A DNA stretch of 64,000 nt from Septoria linicola. Its lineage: Eukaryota; Ascomycota; Dothideomycetes; Mycosphaerellales; Mycosphaerellaceae. Under the pieces are notes generated by a model that searched no databases, was not told the origin of the DNA, and was given only the letters and a program-made list of their open reading frames with translations. This document shows, one piece after another, positions 52,826 to 63,553 of the stretch; position 1 is the stretch's first letter; each line of letters begins with the position of its first letter. Both the position numbers and the translations under genes were made by a program. Where the stretch lies: positions 3,410,001 to 3,474,000 of the forward strand of contig CP099420.1 in the NCBI GenBank assembly GCA_024114885.1, written 5' to 3'.

Positions 52826-54127
52826 CTACAGCCCCAGCCCGAGCCCACCAAGCAAACCTCCTGATTCCGGCGTTCCACCTTCATTGAAATTGTTCGGACA
52901 CCCAAGATTCTGCAAAAACGGCGCCAGCTGTCCTGTCAAAGCATTCGACAACTTCACGGGCAGGTTGAGCAGCTCGCCAGATGCGCTAGGCACAAGACCT
53001 AAGCCGAGGTACAGGGCACATCCTACGCCCTTGATGTTATCTTCGTTCAACTTGCCATCCTTGATGTAGGAGCTGAAGTTGAGGCCATTGAAATTGCCCG
53101 GTCCAAGGTTTGCTCCAAACTGGACAGGGTTTTCCAAATACATTGCCAGGAACTCGGGAAGAAGTTGCAGCTCTCCGTATGGCGTGGGCCGGTTGGTCCA
53201 GCCATCGGGGATGCGCTCGCCTCCACTCCACACATATTCTCCGGAGGCAGTCTTGTCTGCGCCGAAGAAAGACATGACAATCGCCTCATCTGCGCTGCTG
53301 TGGTAGCCAAAAAGCTCGTAGATGAAAGTGGCGGCGGCGTAGAGTGCGAGCTGTGCTGGGCCGAAGAAGAATTGTGCATTGTCTCTTTGCGATTCCTCCC
53401 ATCTCTGCTTGCGATACGTGGACAGTGTAGATCGGTCACAATTTCCATCACATGTAGCCATCATACTCGTGAAGAGCGTCGCGTTCCAGGAATAGTTGTC
53501 TCCGTTTGCGAGGTAGTAATCATTTCGTGTCAAGCTTGAGTCCGACTCGAAGTGGTTGTGTCCGTTGAGGCCGAGCTCGTCGCCTATGAGACCACCGACA
53601 ACACCTGCAGTTCGTGAAGAGGCGTCGCAGCCGATGGAAAGTTTCTTAGTTTCCAGAAGGTCGCCATCTTGACCTACGCCCGCTACAGCAAGGATGGTTG
53701 CAAGATCAAAGCCGACGTTGTACACGTTTTGTGTAGCATCCATGAGCTCGTTGTAGGTAGTGATGCCGTCTCTTGCTATGAAGCCATGATTGGCAAGGGC
53801 GTTGAGACCTGGACAGGGGCCTCGAATGTCCGTCTGTGAGTCTGGCTCCTGGTATGAGTGGGCAGTATCACCTGGAGCGGGCACCTGTATTCCGCCTTTG
53901 CCTGTGCCGGGCTTGCCATCTTTCGCGCCCATGTATGGAAATTCATCCGAGCTCGAGAAGCCGGGCTCGTGGTTTGCGTTAAAAGGACAGTCGGATGAAT
54001 CGCGTGCAAGCACAGTGGATCGCGAAGATGGCAGAGTTGACGAGTCCACTCCAGGAGCATTCACTACCCAAGGATATGCCACAGCATGTGCGACGAGCAC
54101 GCTCAGTCCAAGTAAGCTGACCATCAT
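52826..54127 (-). CDS. Secreted heme-thiolate peroxidase/unspecific peroxygenase-like
   Basis: 433 residues, single exon. Signal peptide MMVSLLGLSVLVAHAVA. The heme-thiolate signature GPCPGLNALANHGFIARDG gives Cys105 as the axial ligand (PCP motif). The acid-base region shows HFESDSSLTRND around Glu194-Ser-Asp196. The chloroperoxidase/UPO family places catalytic Glu there. The C-terminal part (FFGPAQLALYAAATFIYELF, TPYGELQLLPEFLAM) matches the longer UPO form. Such enzymes use peroxide to oxygenate or halogenate aromatic and aliphatic compounds outside the cell. It lies convergent to the GH28 gene (3' ends about 150 bases apart). The start is the first of two adjacent ATGs. Confidence 0.92.
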   Translation of the reverse strand: MMVSLLGLSVLVAHAVAYPWVVNAPGVDSSTLPSSRSTVLARDSSDCPFNANHEPGFSSSDEFPYMGAKDGKPGTGKGGIQVPAPGDTAHSYQEPDSQTDIRGPCPGLNALANHGFIARDGITTYNELMDATQNVYNVGFDLATILAVAGVGQDGDLLETKKLSIGCDASSRTAGVVGGLIGDELGLNGHNHFESDSSLTRNDYYLANGDNYSWNATLFTSMMATCDGNCDRSTLSTYRKQRWEESQRDNAQFFFGPAQLALYAAATFIYELFGYHSSADEAIVMSFFGADKTASGEYVWSGGERIPDGWTNRPTPYGELQLLPEFLAMYLENPVQFGANLGPGNFNGLNFSSYIKDGKLNEDNIKGVGCALYLGLGLVPSASGELLNLPVKLSNALTGQLAPFLQNLGCPNNFNEGGTPESGGLLGGLGLGL

Positions 54128-54759
54128 AGTATATTGACGAGAGCACCTTTGGTGTCACAAAGTCTAAGACAACAGTAACAGCAGGTGAAGTGGTCATAAG
54201 CACCTGTGTGGCAGCATCACCCCTGGCCGGTGCTGCTTCGTCGTTGCATCATGGCGTATGTATCATTGAAAATGTGCTTTTCGCGTATGCCGCGACTCAG
54301 TCGTTGTGTTGCGGTTTGTACAAACCAAGAAAATGATGTGCATGCTGTGAACCTTATTTTATTTGTAGACGTTGTTGGGGTACGAAATGCTTAGTTAGCG
54401 CGGTGCTTGACACAGGTTCCTGCATGCACAGATCTTCCTTTGAAAGTGGTGCTGTTAAGCAGTATTGAGTTGTGTTCATCGCTCACATTTTGGCAGATAT
54501 CACGCTTGTGCAATGCTCTGAGGCTGGCGATCAGCGTATCCGTGGTCTCAACTCCAGCAATCAACGCAGAAGCGCATAGAAGTGAGCTGTGCAGACACAA
54601 CATAGCCAGCTGACTCGCGCTGCATATTGTCTCATCAGCGATCACCTATATCTACCACTGATGATATCCTCGATGAAGATGGAGATCTTGCCACAAGTCG
54701 GGGACTGTTCTTATGCCGTCGTACAGTGCCGTCATGGGTGTTGTAATAACATGGGACGT
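54128..54759. other. Intergenic region upstream of the peroxygenase
   Basis: About 630 bases. The peroxygenase promoter and the 3' side of the next minus-strand gene. No gene supported; short frames on both strands lack motifs. Confidence 0.45.
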
Positions 54760-55944
54760 TCAAAGATGTCGGCCTGGATCATCCACCCCATCGTCAACGA
54801 GATAGTCATCCGTCCGCCTCAGCTCGATCCACGTCATGTTGTCCTTCAGACTCTCGAGAGTGGAAGAAATTGCCGCGCCATCCTCAACATAGTCTGCGCT
54901 GGCGCCTCTTTCTGCCCACATGGCTAGTTGCAGCTCGTGGACGTTATCCAGATAGTGCGACTCGTAAAGCAGGGGGGTCTCCTTGGGATTGTCCGCATAC
55001 CATTGTTGGACGGCCGTACGCGTTGACGCCCTGTCTTCAGGGCCTTCGCTGCGGTCTAAAAGATTGTCTCGCATGTACCCGCGAGGTCGCACACGACCGA
55101 GCTCATAGCGGAAGTCAGGCTCTTGCTTCTTAGCCTTGTAATTTTCAACAAAGGTGCCCAGCTGCTTCATCTGCACCGGAGAGAGGGGAAGTATGCCGGA
55201 GATGTATTCGAGCCTTTTCCATCCTTGTGTTGACAGCATACGCTTCATCGTGCCAGCAGTCGCAAATTCGGCCCAGTCGTCGATTGGTCTGCCACCTGGT
55301 TCGAGCCAGATGTTCTGCACGGTGAGCGTGTCGAGTTGCAGGCCTGGAAACAGACAGAGCGCCGTATTGAGGTTGTGCGCTACATAGAAACCTGGATTAA
55401 TATATGCGTAGACTGGGAGAGGCGTGTCTACAACATAAGCGCGGCGCAATGAGCGTATCTGATGATCCGACCATTGGCTCAAGATATCGATAAATGCCGT
55501 AGTCGATGGGAAGTGGTAGCACACCTGTGAGTGCCAGTCGTCGCCGATCTCGCACGCGATTTGCTTGCACACGAGACGCAATGCAGCAACCTCGTATGGT
55601 GTCCCTGGCAGCTTCGATAGGCCCCGACTTGTTCTATGTCTCCATTGCGAGGACGAAGGGGCAGACCGGGAGACTGTCACAGCACCACGTTCAGTATCTA
55701 CCAGTCGCCCTGGCCTATCTTGCTCTTCAACGCCTTCGGCGTCCAGCTCTTCCTCGTCATCACTGTCGTCGTCTTGGTCGGTCTGGTCTTTGTATTGATG
55801 GTCAGAGTGAAGTCTTTCAGGCCCTCTTTCCACCTGTATTACCAGTGACCTGAAGAGTAACCCGTAGATGCACAGCCGAAGTTCGGTCGGTATCCCTAAC
55901 ATGCACGCCCGCGTGTTTAGCATTGCCCCAGCCGCCATGGCCAT
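54760..55944 (-). CDS. Hypothetical fungal protein (F-box/2EXR-like start)
   Basis: 394 residues from the ATG at 55944 (MAMAAGAMLN); the open frame above it lacks an ATG. Near the N-terminus, LGIPTELRLCIYGLLFRSLV resembles the F-box/2EXR helix of lineage-specific fungal proteins. An acidic Asp/Glu run, DQDDDSDDEEELDAEGVEEQ, follows, then a folded part with ALRLVCKQIACEIGDDWHSQ and VYAYINPGFYVAHNLNTALC. No signal peptide or membrane helix. Single exon. Function unknown. It sits between the peroxygenase and PL26-like genes but shows no link to carbohydrate metabolism. Confidence 0.62.
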   Translation of the reverse strand: MAMAAGAMLNTRACMLGIPTELRLCIYGLLFRSLVIQVERGPERLHSDHQYKDQTDQDDDSDDEEELDAEGVEEQDRPGRLVDTERGAVTVSRSAPSSSQWRHRTSRGLSKLPGTPYEVAALRLVCKQIACEIGDDWHSQVCYHFPSTTAFIDILSQWSDHQIRSLRRAYVVDTPLPVYAYINPGFYVAHNLNTALCLFPGLQLDTLTVQNIWLEPGGRPIDDWAEFATAGTMKRMLSTQGWKRLEYISGILPLSPVQMKQLGTFVENYKAKKQEPDFRYELGRVRPRGYMRDNLLDRSEGPEDRASTRTAVQQWYADNPKETPLLYESHYLDNVHELQLAMWAERGASADYVEDGAAISSTLESLKDNMTWIELRRTDDYLVDDGVDDPGRHL

Positions 55945-56932
55945 GGTTAGAAGGCCTAGAGGACAAAGCAGCGAGTGTGCTGTGTCCACATATCAGGCGG
56001 CGAGCGCATGACAGGCAGTGACTCACCTGGGTCGGACAGCTCCTTCTTGTGGCACAGAACTCCCATCCTTCACGTCGATCAACAGTGAGCACGTACATGG
56101 ATATTACCTTATGTTCCTGATGCCAGACGAGCTCACCCTGAAGTCACTCTCTGCCATACAGGCTGTCATGGGCAACACGCTGCTATCTTGGTCACGCGGA
56201 GCCCTGACTTTGGCCTGGATCTCGACGCTTTCCTCTTCTTTCCCAGAGCACTGCGTCAGAGGATTTGACCATCGTTCAGCCATATATCGCGCCTCATCAA
56301 GCAGTGAATCTTGGCCTCAATACGTTCATGCGAGGTTGGGTTCGTGATGCTGAGAGAATACACTGAGAGAGTCCTCCATGGCCCGACAGCTCGGCCAAGC
56401 CCGCCCATCACATGACCTCTCTTCTGTTCTCGCCATCTTCATCATCTCACAGACTCCACCATCGGGTCGGAGCCTTCTCACCATTCGCGCGAAAATGGCA
56501 CCCTCACTGCAACATGCATACGGTGATTGCATTCGCCATACCTCCGCACTCTAATTATGCATGGCGACCGGCAATGCACCGAAGTCGACATCGCTTCGCT
56601 GCACAATGCCCCGGAGAAGAGAACATCACCACCATTAAAGGCAGGCCATCCGACTTAGTCTGTCTTGGCTGCACAGCTGTCCTGCATATGCGAGATCAAC
56701 CTCTATATCGTTCCTGGCAAGCATCATCGCGTGCCTGGTTGTGTCACCTTCTTGACGTATAGCACCACCTCCTCGTGCCGTCATTGCTCTGTAGCATGGC
56801 ATTGGGGGTCACTGTCTGTACCTGGATGCGTACAATCCAAGATGCCATCATCCGTAGGTCTGATGTGTACTAGCTGGCTGATCCTCTTAAGCACGAGGGG
56901 GCCCTGGTGTACAGGTCTGGCAAGCCTCAAGC
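55945..56932. other. Intergenic region upstream of the PL26-like gene
   Basis: About 990 bases, the promoter of the PL26-like gene and of the minus-strand hypothetical gene. Frames of 60-116 codons overlap and have no motif. No gene or repeat called. Confidence 0.45.
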
Positions 56933-59746
56933 ATGGCTCGTCTCTTTCTCACACTTGGTGCAGTGGCCGGGCTACTGAGCTCGACCATTGCCCAGAGATT
57001 TGCTAATAGCAGTTCAGAAAGTATCACAGTCAAGTGGGTGGGCTCTACACCGGAGTACCTATCAGGAACCACTTTCGGTCTACCTTGGTCCAAGGGCAAG
57101 CACTTCCCCAACAGCACTCAGTTTTCCATTTCTGGTGGCGTAGACCTCGAATCATGGGCTACAGCATACTGGACAGACGGCTCATACAAATGGACAGCCC
57201 ATGCTATCCCCGAAACTGACTCACTCCTTGACGAATACATGGTCACGGCCTCTTCAGGCGCAACGAACTCCACAAAGTCTGCTGGGCTTGCCATCACTGA
57301 CTCAGCCGAGGGAGTCACTGTTGACACTGGCAAGATCAAGGCATCTTTCCCAAAGACTGGTAATATCATTGTCGGCAGCATCGAGACCTCTGGCGGCAAA
57401 GTTGTTGGTCAGAACGGCAAACTGGTGCTCAACTCACAGTCTGGCGTGTCTGCCGATGTGGAGAGCAGAGGCAACTCGTCCATCGAGTACTTCAATTTCG
57501 AGAGCAAGATCGACAACGTCACCCACAGCGAAAACAGCCAGACCCGAGCTTTGATCACTGTGCGCGGAAGCCATAGCGTGGCCAACGGAGCCACTCATAT
57601 CGACTGGCTGCCATTCATTCTGCGCTTCTACCTCTACGCCAACTCCGATGCCATTCGTGTGGTGCATACTCTCGTCTTCGATGGAGACTCCTCTACAGAC
57701 TTCATCACAGGCATCGGCCTTCGCTTCGACGTGCCGCTCGAAGGAGAAGAGTTATACAACCGACATATCCGTATCGCAGGCGTCGACGGTGGTCTGCTGA
57801 GTGAAGCTGTCAAGGGCATCACTGGCCTGAGACGTGATCCAGGAGCTCAAGTCAGACAAGCCCAATTTGAGGGCGAAGAGACACCGACTCCAGATCAGTG
57901 GGACCCTCGCGTGGGAAATGCTACCAGACGTGGTTGGATTCCGAACTGGAACGACTACAGCTTATCTCAACTATCACCGGATGGCTTCAAGTTGAAGAAG
58001 AGAACACAAGCGGGCCAGAGCTGGGTCAACATACAAGGCTCTACTCGTTCTGGTGGTTTAGCATACCTTGGAGGCGCCACACAGGGTGGTCTGGCAGTTG
58101 GTCTTCGAAACTTCTGGCAACATTACCCAACTGGTCTGGACATCAGGAATGCTGCTACCGACACTGGTGAGATCACTATCTGGATTTACAGTCCCGAGGC
58201 TGAGCCTCTTGACCTCCGACCTTACCACGACGGGCTGGGCTTAGATACTTACGCAAAACAGCTTGATGCACTGGAGGTTACTTACGAGGACTGGGAAGGA
58301 GGCTTCGACACTCCATACGGCATTGCTCGCACAAACGAGTTTTACATTTATGCCTTTGACCAGACTCCTGCTCGCGACCACCTGTCGTCCCTGATCGAGC
58401 ACACCAACAACCCGCCAGTACTCTTCGCCGACTCCGAGTATATTCACGAAACAAAGGCTCTCGGCACTTGGTGGGCACCACGGTCAGCTGATGCATCGAG
58501 CGGACTTGCGAGCCGCATTGAAAGCAACCTCGATTTCCTCGCGAGTTTTTACCGCAACCAAGTCGAGCAGCGCAGATGGTACGGCATTTTTGACGCCGGT
58601 GATATCATGCATACATACGACACCGACCGTCACCAGTGGCGCTACGATATCGGTGGCTACGCCTGGGATAATAGCGAACTCTCCCCAGATCTGTTTTTCT
58701 GGCCTTACTTCCTCCGTACCGGTGATGCGGACGCGTACCGCTTTGCTGAAGCTCTCACACGCCACACAGGCGAGGTCGACAGCTACCATCTGGGCAAGTG
58801 GAAAGGTCTTGGAACTCGTCACGGTGTGCAGCACTGGGGCGACTCGGCCAAGCAAGCTCGTATCTCGACAGCACAATATCGCAAGATCTTCTACTTCATC
58901 TCTGGTGGAGATGAGCGTGTTGGCGAGCTTGTCCAAGAGACGTTGGACACGGATAAGACTTATGAGACTTTGGATCCAAACCGCAAGGTCCGCACAGATG
59001 GCTTCGTCCCAGCTCCAGGCAAGCGCGCTACAATCGGGCTTGGTACAGATTGGTCAGGTCTTGCTGCCTCGTGGCTGCTCGAGTGGGAACGCCGCGGTCC
59101 ACGCGCCGAAGAAGCTAAGCTCAAGTTGACCAATACCCTGACCAGCATTGTTGCCCTGAAAAACGGCTTCGTGACTGGCTCTGGTCTGTACAACAGCACT
59201 GATGGTACACTCGACCCTCCCCCAACCGACCCAGACAACGAAGGCGTCGTAGCTGTATCCCACTTGTCTGGTGTATTCGGCCTGGGAGAAGTCGTCGCCG
59301 AATTGATCGAGCACTATGGCGATGATCTTCCAGAGGGTTTCGAGCAGACATGGTTGGACTACTGCTACTACTACCGCGCCCCAGCAGCCGAGCAACAAGC
59401 TCGCTATGGCGGAAACTGGACCAGAACTGCCACTCTTCGTCAAGGCCACTCTCGTCTTTTGGCATACGGCTACTACCGCACAGGAAACGAGAGCTGGGCA
59501 CAACGTGCTTGGAGCGAGTTCGAGGCTGATGGCTTGAACACCACTGATCCTTGGGAGCTGACTCGCCTCAACGGCAGTGAGGTCCTGGCACCTATCGATG
59601 AAGTCGCGTGGCTTTCCACCAACGATGCCGCGAATTATGGTCTGGCGGCAATCGTCAACCTGGCGTACATTCCCGAGTTTCTGCCGGAATCGCTCAACGC
59701 AAGGGCGACAGCCGCAAGTGAGGACGAGGGACATGACAGCTTTTAG
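56933..59746 (+). CDS. PL26-like secreted rhamnogalacturonan exolyase (PcRGLX family)
   Basis: 937 residues, single exon, signal peptide MARLFLTLGAVAGLLSSTIA. The large multi-domain layout matches the PcRGLX/YetA-like family: an N-terminal beta-rich RIFT-type domain (ESITVKWVGSTPEYLSGTTF, LPFILRFYLYANSDAIRVVH), a connecting domain and an alpha/alpha barrel (WYGIFDAGDIMHTYDTDRHQ, WDNSELSPDLFFWPYFLRTG, TRHTGEVDSYHLGKWKGLGT) and a C-terminal beta region. These enzymes release unsaturated disaccharides from the exo end of rhamnogalacturonan-I. Multiple N-x-S/T sites suggest glycosylation. Active-site residues cannot be fixed without alignment, so substrate is inferred from family only. Confidence 0.88.
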   Translation: MARLFLTLGAVAGLLSSTIAQRFANSSSESITVKWVGSTPEYLSGTTFGLPWSKGKHFPNSTQFSISGGVDLESWATAYWTDGSYKWTAHAIPETDSLLDEYMVTASSGATNSTKSAGLAITDSAEGVTVDTGKIKASFPKTGNIIVGSIETSGGKVVGQNGKLVLNSQSGVSADVESRGNSSIEYFNFESKIDNVTHSENSQTRALITVRGSHSVANGATHIDWLPFILRFYLYANSDAIRVVHTLVFDGDSSTDFITGIGLRFDVPLEGEELYNRHIRIAGVDGGLLSEAVKGITGLRRDPGAQVRQAQFEGEETPTPDQWDPRVGNATRRGWIPNWNDYSLSQLSPDGFKLKKRTQAGQSWVNIQGSTRSGGLAYLGGATQGGLAVGLRNFWQHYPTGLDIRNAATDTGEITIWIYSPEAEPLDLRPYHDGLGLDTYAKQLDALEVTYEDWEGGFDTPYGIARTNEFYIYAFDQTPARDHLSSLIEHTNNPPVLFADSEYIHETKALGTWWAPRSADASSGLASRIESNLDFLASFYRNQVEQRRWYGIFDAGDIMHTYDTDRHQWRYDIGGYAWDNSELSPDLFFWPYFLRTGDADAYRFAEALTRHTGEVDSYHLGKWKGLGTRHGVQHWGDSAKQARISTAQYRKIFYFISGGDERVGELVQETLDTDKTYETLDPNRKVRTDGFVPAPGKRATIGLGTDWSGLAASWLLEWERRGPRAEEAKLKLTNTLTSIVALKNGFVTGSGLYNSTDGTLDPPPTDPDNEGVVAVSHLSGVFGLGEVVAELIEHYGDDLPEGFEQTWLDYCYYYRAPAAEQQARYGGNWTRTATLRQGHSRLLAYGYYRTGNESWAQRAWSEFEADGLNTTDPWELTRLNGSEVLAPIDEVAWLSTNDAANYGLAAIVNLAYIPEFLPESLNARATAASEDEGHDSF

Positions 59747-59921
59747 CGCTGAGTTCTCCGTGTCGTTGGATGGTGTAAAGCTCAGTCGCGATGGACTGGA
59801 TAGCGCGCGAGCTAGTGTACACGCAGTTTCGGTAGTCATCGTTCAGTCATCATCATAAAAAGCATCACTAATACACATCAGCACAGACTCTGTGTGCTAA
59901 TCTGCTCCAAGAGCCTGCAAC

Positions 59922-60974
59922 TCACATTCTCAATTGCATACTGGCGCCAACAGCCACTCCCAATCGGTTCGCCAGCGCCGGCGTGCTAATTGTGATATTG
60001 CCCGCCCCACCAACAACGTTTCGATGTACTTTCGCGGTCGGCCTCCAAGTACTGCCCGGCGTGTAGAATGTCTGCTCGTCCATCAGGATGCGTCGTTGTG
60101 TCCTGCTTGCCCATCGATGTGCGCCAATCTCGTTTCGCTGAGCAATCTTCTCTGCCACCTGAGGCGACTGCTGCTGGAATTCGAGCACAGCTTGATCGAA
60201 CAATTGTTCCACTACAGATTTTTTGGGTTGTTGTAGTCCGAGAACAATCTGGGCCTTGTTCATGCTGCGAGGGCGCGTCGATATCTCTTGTTGATGATGG
60301 CGCAAACTTGCGGCTCGTCGACGAAGGGCGTCCGAAGACCGCTGGAAGTCAGGATTAATTTCCTCTCGTAATGGACGCTGGGGAGCTGGACGTGTAGGCG
60401 GCGGACCAATTCTGGCTGGACGCAGTTTTTGCTGTGGCACATCAGCCAGTTGACGTGTCGTGACGGCTGCAAATTGTGGCACGTCAGAGTCTGTACTCGG
60501 GCTGTCCTCCAGCTTGTTCAATGTTTCTTGTCGTTGAAAGTGGGTGTAGTAAGTGCTCTGATTCACAATCTCACACGACTCTTCGTAAGATGGTGGTGGC
60601 GGATCGATCGGCTGTAGGCTGCTTGTGCGGACAGGAATATTCCTCCTTGCTGAATTCACTCTCGTCCTGCGGTGTGCCTGTCTTTCGGTCTTTGGTCGTG
60701 AACTGACTACTGCTGACATGCGAGGCTTGTTTTCAAAGGCCTCGATGCATACAGCGCTGTCAATGGGCGAGCTTGAGGCGTCTGCTGACTTAACGACGGG
60801 CGGCAAAGGGAAGTGGAAGACAACATTGTCGACTTGGTATGGCGCGAACTCAATGTCGCACGGCAAGCACCTCGCATGTGTCTTGGCTAAGCCGACATCG
60901 ATTATAGGTGCTATTGTCGCGAGGGGCTTGGTGGTGGCCAAGGTCTGGTCGAAGTCCGCGTCCTTCAGATACAT
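59922..60974 (-). CDS. Hypothetical protein with proline-rich PPPPSYEE motif
   Basis: 350 residues from the ATG at 60974 (MYLKDADFDQTLATTK); the frame reaches to 61070 only without an ATG. There is no known domain. The sequence is polar and low in structure, with a PPPPSYEE motif near residue 129, a type bound by WW-domain proteins such as Nedd4-like ligases, and Arg/Pro-rich blocks (PPPTRPAPQRPLREEINPDF). The C-terminal 60 residues have a more regular pattern (TRSRTQRRILMDEQTFYTPG-type). There is no signal peptide. Real coding status is supported mainly by length and the PY-type motif. Confidence 0.5.
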   Translation of the reverse strand: MYLKDADFDQTLATTKPLATIAPIIDVGLAKTHARCLPCDIEFAPYQVDNVVFHFPLPPVVKSADASSSPIDSAVCIEAFENKPRMSAVVSSRPKTERQAHRRTRVNSARRNIPVRTSSLQPIDPPPPSYEESCEIVNQSTYYTHFQRQETLNKLEDSPSTDSDVPQFAAVTTRQLADVPQQKLRPARIGPPPTRPAPQRPLREEINPDFQRSSDALRRRAASLRHHQQEISTRPRSMNKAQIVLGLQQPKKSVVEQLFDQAVLEFQQQSPQVAEKIAQRNEIGAHRWASRTQRRILMDEQTFYTPGSTWRPTAKVHRNVVGGAGNITISTPALANRLGVAVGASMQLRM

Positions 60975-61662
60975 GCGTCCGGAGTGGCGATTTTCGTCGC
61001 TGAAAGTGGTGTCGAGCGTAGTGTTGTAGGTGTGAGTGTTTTGCGAATAGAAGATAAGATGCGAACACAAGATATTATCTCCTTGTTCTCACTGGCATAT
61101 CGCGCCGGAAAAGTGAAGACGGCGCGAGACACAACGCGCAAGCGGCGTCTTTTGACAGGAGTCTGATTTTACATTTGTGACTGCCAGATGGTGATCTGTT
61201 GGTTCAGAGCTCTGATCATACTCAAGACTCAGGTACTGAGTGCTGGGCATGGTTTTGTTGGCATGACCCTGTCACAGCTTCTTCTTGTCAATTTGAATGG
61301 TCGTCTAATCCTTGCCATACCAGGGTCTGACACAACTCTGACCTGGCCGGAGAGTTGTTCCTGAACTTTGTCCATTACGATATCGCTTGGATTCGCTGCC
61401 CATACCCGATGTGGCAGATCCAAATGTCTGCTCCTGACAGTCAGCACCCCTTCTCCGCTTATGCCATGGCTTAGGTGCGGCCGCTGAGGTGGACTCACGC
61501 TTCAACATGCTCCAAAACCAGCCTCATCCTGGTGTTTGGCAGCGCAGTCGTTCGCGTCTTCGTCGAATCGCAGCAGGAATCTCCCTGTGACCTGGGACAG
61601 CTTGGGTCCGGTAGCCGAACGGCATCATTGTATCAACAGCACCGCGACAGACGCAAGTATTA
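60975..61662. other. Intergenic region between hypothetical gene and Zn2Cys6 regulator
   Basis: About 690 bases, upstream of the proline-rich gene and downstream of the regulator. No supportable gene. Confidence 0.45.
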
Positions 61663-62850
61663 TCACTTTACAGGTGCGAAATATGGTGCCGGCGTTGGAG
61701 CTTCTGCCACACGTGCTCTGGCCCAGGTGAGATAGGGTAGCCATTCTTCGTCCACCTCGCCGGCCACAGTCTCTGTCAGGCACCGCCCAAGGCCTTCAAG
61801 CTGCTCTTCCAAGCGTTCAATCTTCTTCTCAAGTGCCCAGATGAGATTATCAATCTTGTGCAGAGCAACGCCATAATGTGCGAGAATGACGATGGCCAGA
61901 GGGTCTCGGTGTCGGAGCAGCGCAATATAAGCATTTCCAGTCATGATGGGCCAGCTTACAACCACGCTCAGTGGCCGATTACGGTATACCGCTGGCGCGA
62001 TGATAGTGGCCAGGGCATATATGCTGTCTCGGTAAGCTTGCCTTCGTGCCTCCGCATCTATACCAGCCTTTGCATGACTGCCTTGATTGCATTCTTGCTC
62101 CGCACGTTCTAAGAGCATTTCTAGTGCAGTCCGCATGCCAGGTTCTGTCTTTGTCAGATCCGTCACTGCGGGCTCTAGACCACCCAAGATGGGGCCCAAC
62201 GGTCCTTGTTGCAGCCACTTCATAGCCTCGATTGCCACAACAGCTGTACCTGAGAGTGCATCAAACACATCGACGAAGCGCGCCACAAGCGAAGGCGCAT
62301 CATCAGCTTCATCTGTGAGCATTCCGAAACAAATAATCGAGATGAGAATGGCGAATGCAAAAAGTGCATGGCAGTTCTGCTCGTCGATAGATTGTAGTAG
62401 CGGAATATACAGATTGAGCGCGTGTTGTTGATGATACCGTGCCAAATCCATGAGAATCTCTTTTTGGGTGTCGTCAGCTTCGTGTCTGCGATGCAGTGCC
62501 GCCACAGCCAGAAGGCCGTGCAACAAGAATGGATAGGTAAACGCCATCCTTGGAACGGTGTCTCTCCAGATCTCGTCGTGGTCCGGATTGTCGGTCATGG
62601 TGGCATAGACCACAGACGTATAGTGATGAAGCAGCTCCATATCGCGTAATGGAAAGACCCTATCTTGGGTATCCGACGGGCTTGCGGCCAAAGCATTGGG
62701 TAATGCTAGAACCTGGTTTGGGTATCGACATGATCTGTTGCCACGCGTGCAGTTGCGACATATGGGTTTCTCCTCGTCGCATCGCACTTTTCTTGCTTTG
62801 CAGGTGGCACAACCATGTCGGGTCTTGGTGTGAGGTCTTCGCGTCGGCAT
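61663..62850 (-). CDS. Zn2Cys6 transcription factor (Upc2-like group)
   Basis: 395 residues, single exon. The binuclear cluster occupies residues 14-41: CATCKARKVRCDEEKPICRN then CTRGNRSC, with C-x2-C-x6-C-x6-C-x2-C-x6-C spacing. The remainder is helical and matches the C-terminal domain of short fungal regulators related to Upc2/sterol-uptake proteins: ELLHHYTSVVYATMTDNPDH, TYPFLLHGLLAVAALHRRHE and YHQQHALNLYIPLLQSI. It is nuclear. Because it is the only regulator near the secreted enzymes, a local role is possible, but nothing in the sequence shows it. Confidence 0.93.
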   Translation of the reverse strand: MPTRRPHTKTRHGCATCKARKVRCDEEKPICRNCTRGNRSCRYPNQVLALPNALAASPSDTQDRVFPLRDMELLHHYTSVVYATMTDNPDHDEIWRDTVPRMAFTYPFLLHGLLAVAALHRRHEADDTQKEILMDLARYHQQHALNLYIPLLQSIDEQNCHALFAFAILISIICFGMLTDEADDAPSLVARFVDVFDALSGTAVVAIEAMKWLQQGPLGPILGGLEPAVTDLTKTEPGMRTALEMLLERAEQECNQGSHAKAGIDAEARRQAYRDSIYALATIIAPAVYRNRPLSVVVSWPIMTGNAYIALLRHRDPLAIVILAHYGVALHKIDNLIWALEKKIERLEEQLEGLGRCLTETVAGEVDEEWLPYLTWARARVAEAPTPAPYFAPVK

Positions 62851-63553
62851 TATGTGGACTAACTAGAGCTCAGCTCCATCCAAGCGGAGGACGAGAGCAA
62901 TTGTGATCAAGGTCTGGACTTCTTGAGGAGATGACCGCGACTCCCATGACGACCACGGGTGTATATCTACACGGATTTCTTCGGACAATGCTGCATATGG
63001 TGGACGAAGGTGTAAGAAACGAAAAGCGCGAGGACTGCGGAATGGAAGGATTAGCCAGAATCACGTGATCCTTCCTGCTGATGACCATCGTACGACGATT
63101 GATAGGAAGGATGCACAACTTGTCTCACGAGCCTCCAACGCGTCGACATATTACATTTGCATCTCGTGTGCTTGAAGTCACAACACGAGAGTCAAGCGGT
63201 CTGCACTCATCACCGCCGGCTGTAATGCACAAGACAGCGGGCCTCGCACTGAAGAGGCACTGTCATGAGTGAAGAGCTAGCTGAATATCTGCGCCTCAAA
63301 TCTCGAAGGTACATTCACTTTCGAGTCATAGCAACCTACTTCTGGTACAAGTATCTCGCGCGCAGCTTCCTCCACATGCCAAAACAACGTCGAGCCTACT
63401 TGCAAGATTAACGCGCGCTTTTCTGCTTTGCTTCGCCAACAGCGTGCACAGACGGAACGCTCTCAGATACAGTCTCTAATCACAAGTCCATAGTCTTATC
63501 GAGCTGACTTTGGCTACTCATTCCACTTCAGATTTGGAACGCGACGAGAAGAC
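62851..63553. other. Intergenic region upstream of the right-edge gene
   Basis: About 700 bases between two divergent genes, carrying both promoters. Short frames only. No RNA gene or repeat seen. Confidence 0.5.

Noticed and set aside
55945..55989. Longer N-terminus for the 54760-55944 protein
   Set aside because: The extra 15 codons have no ATG; the first real ATG is at 55944.
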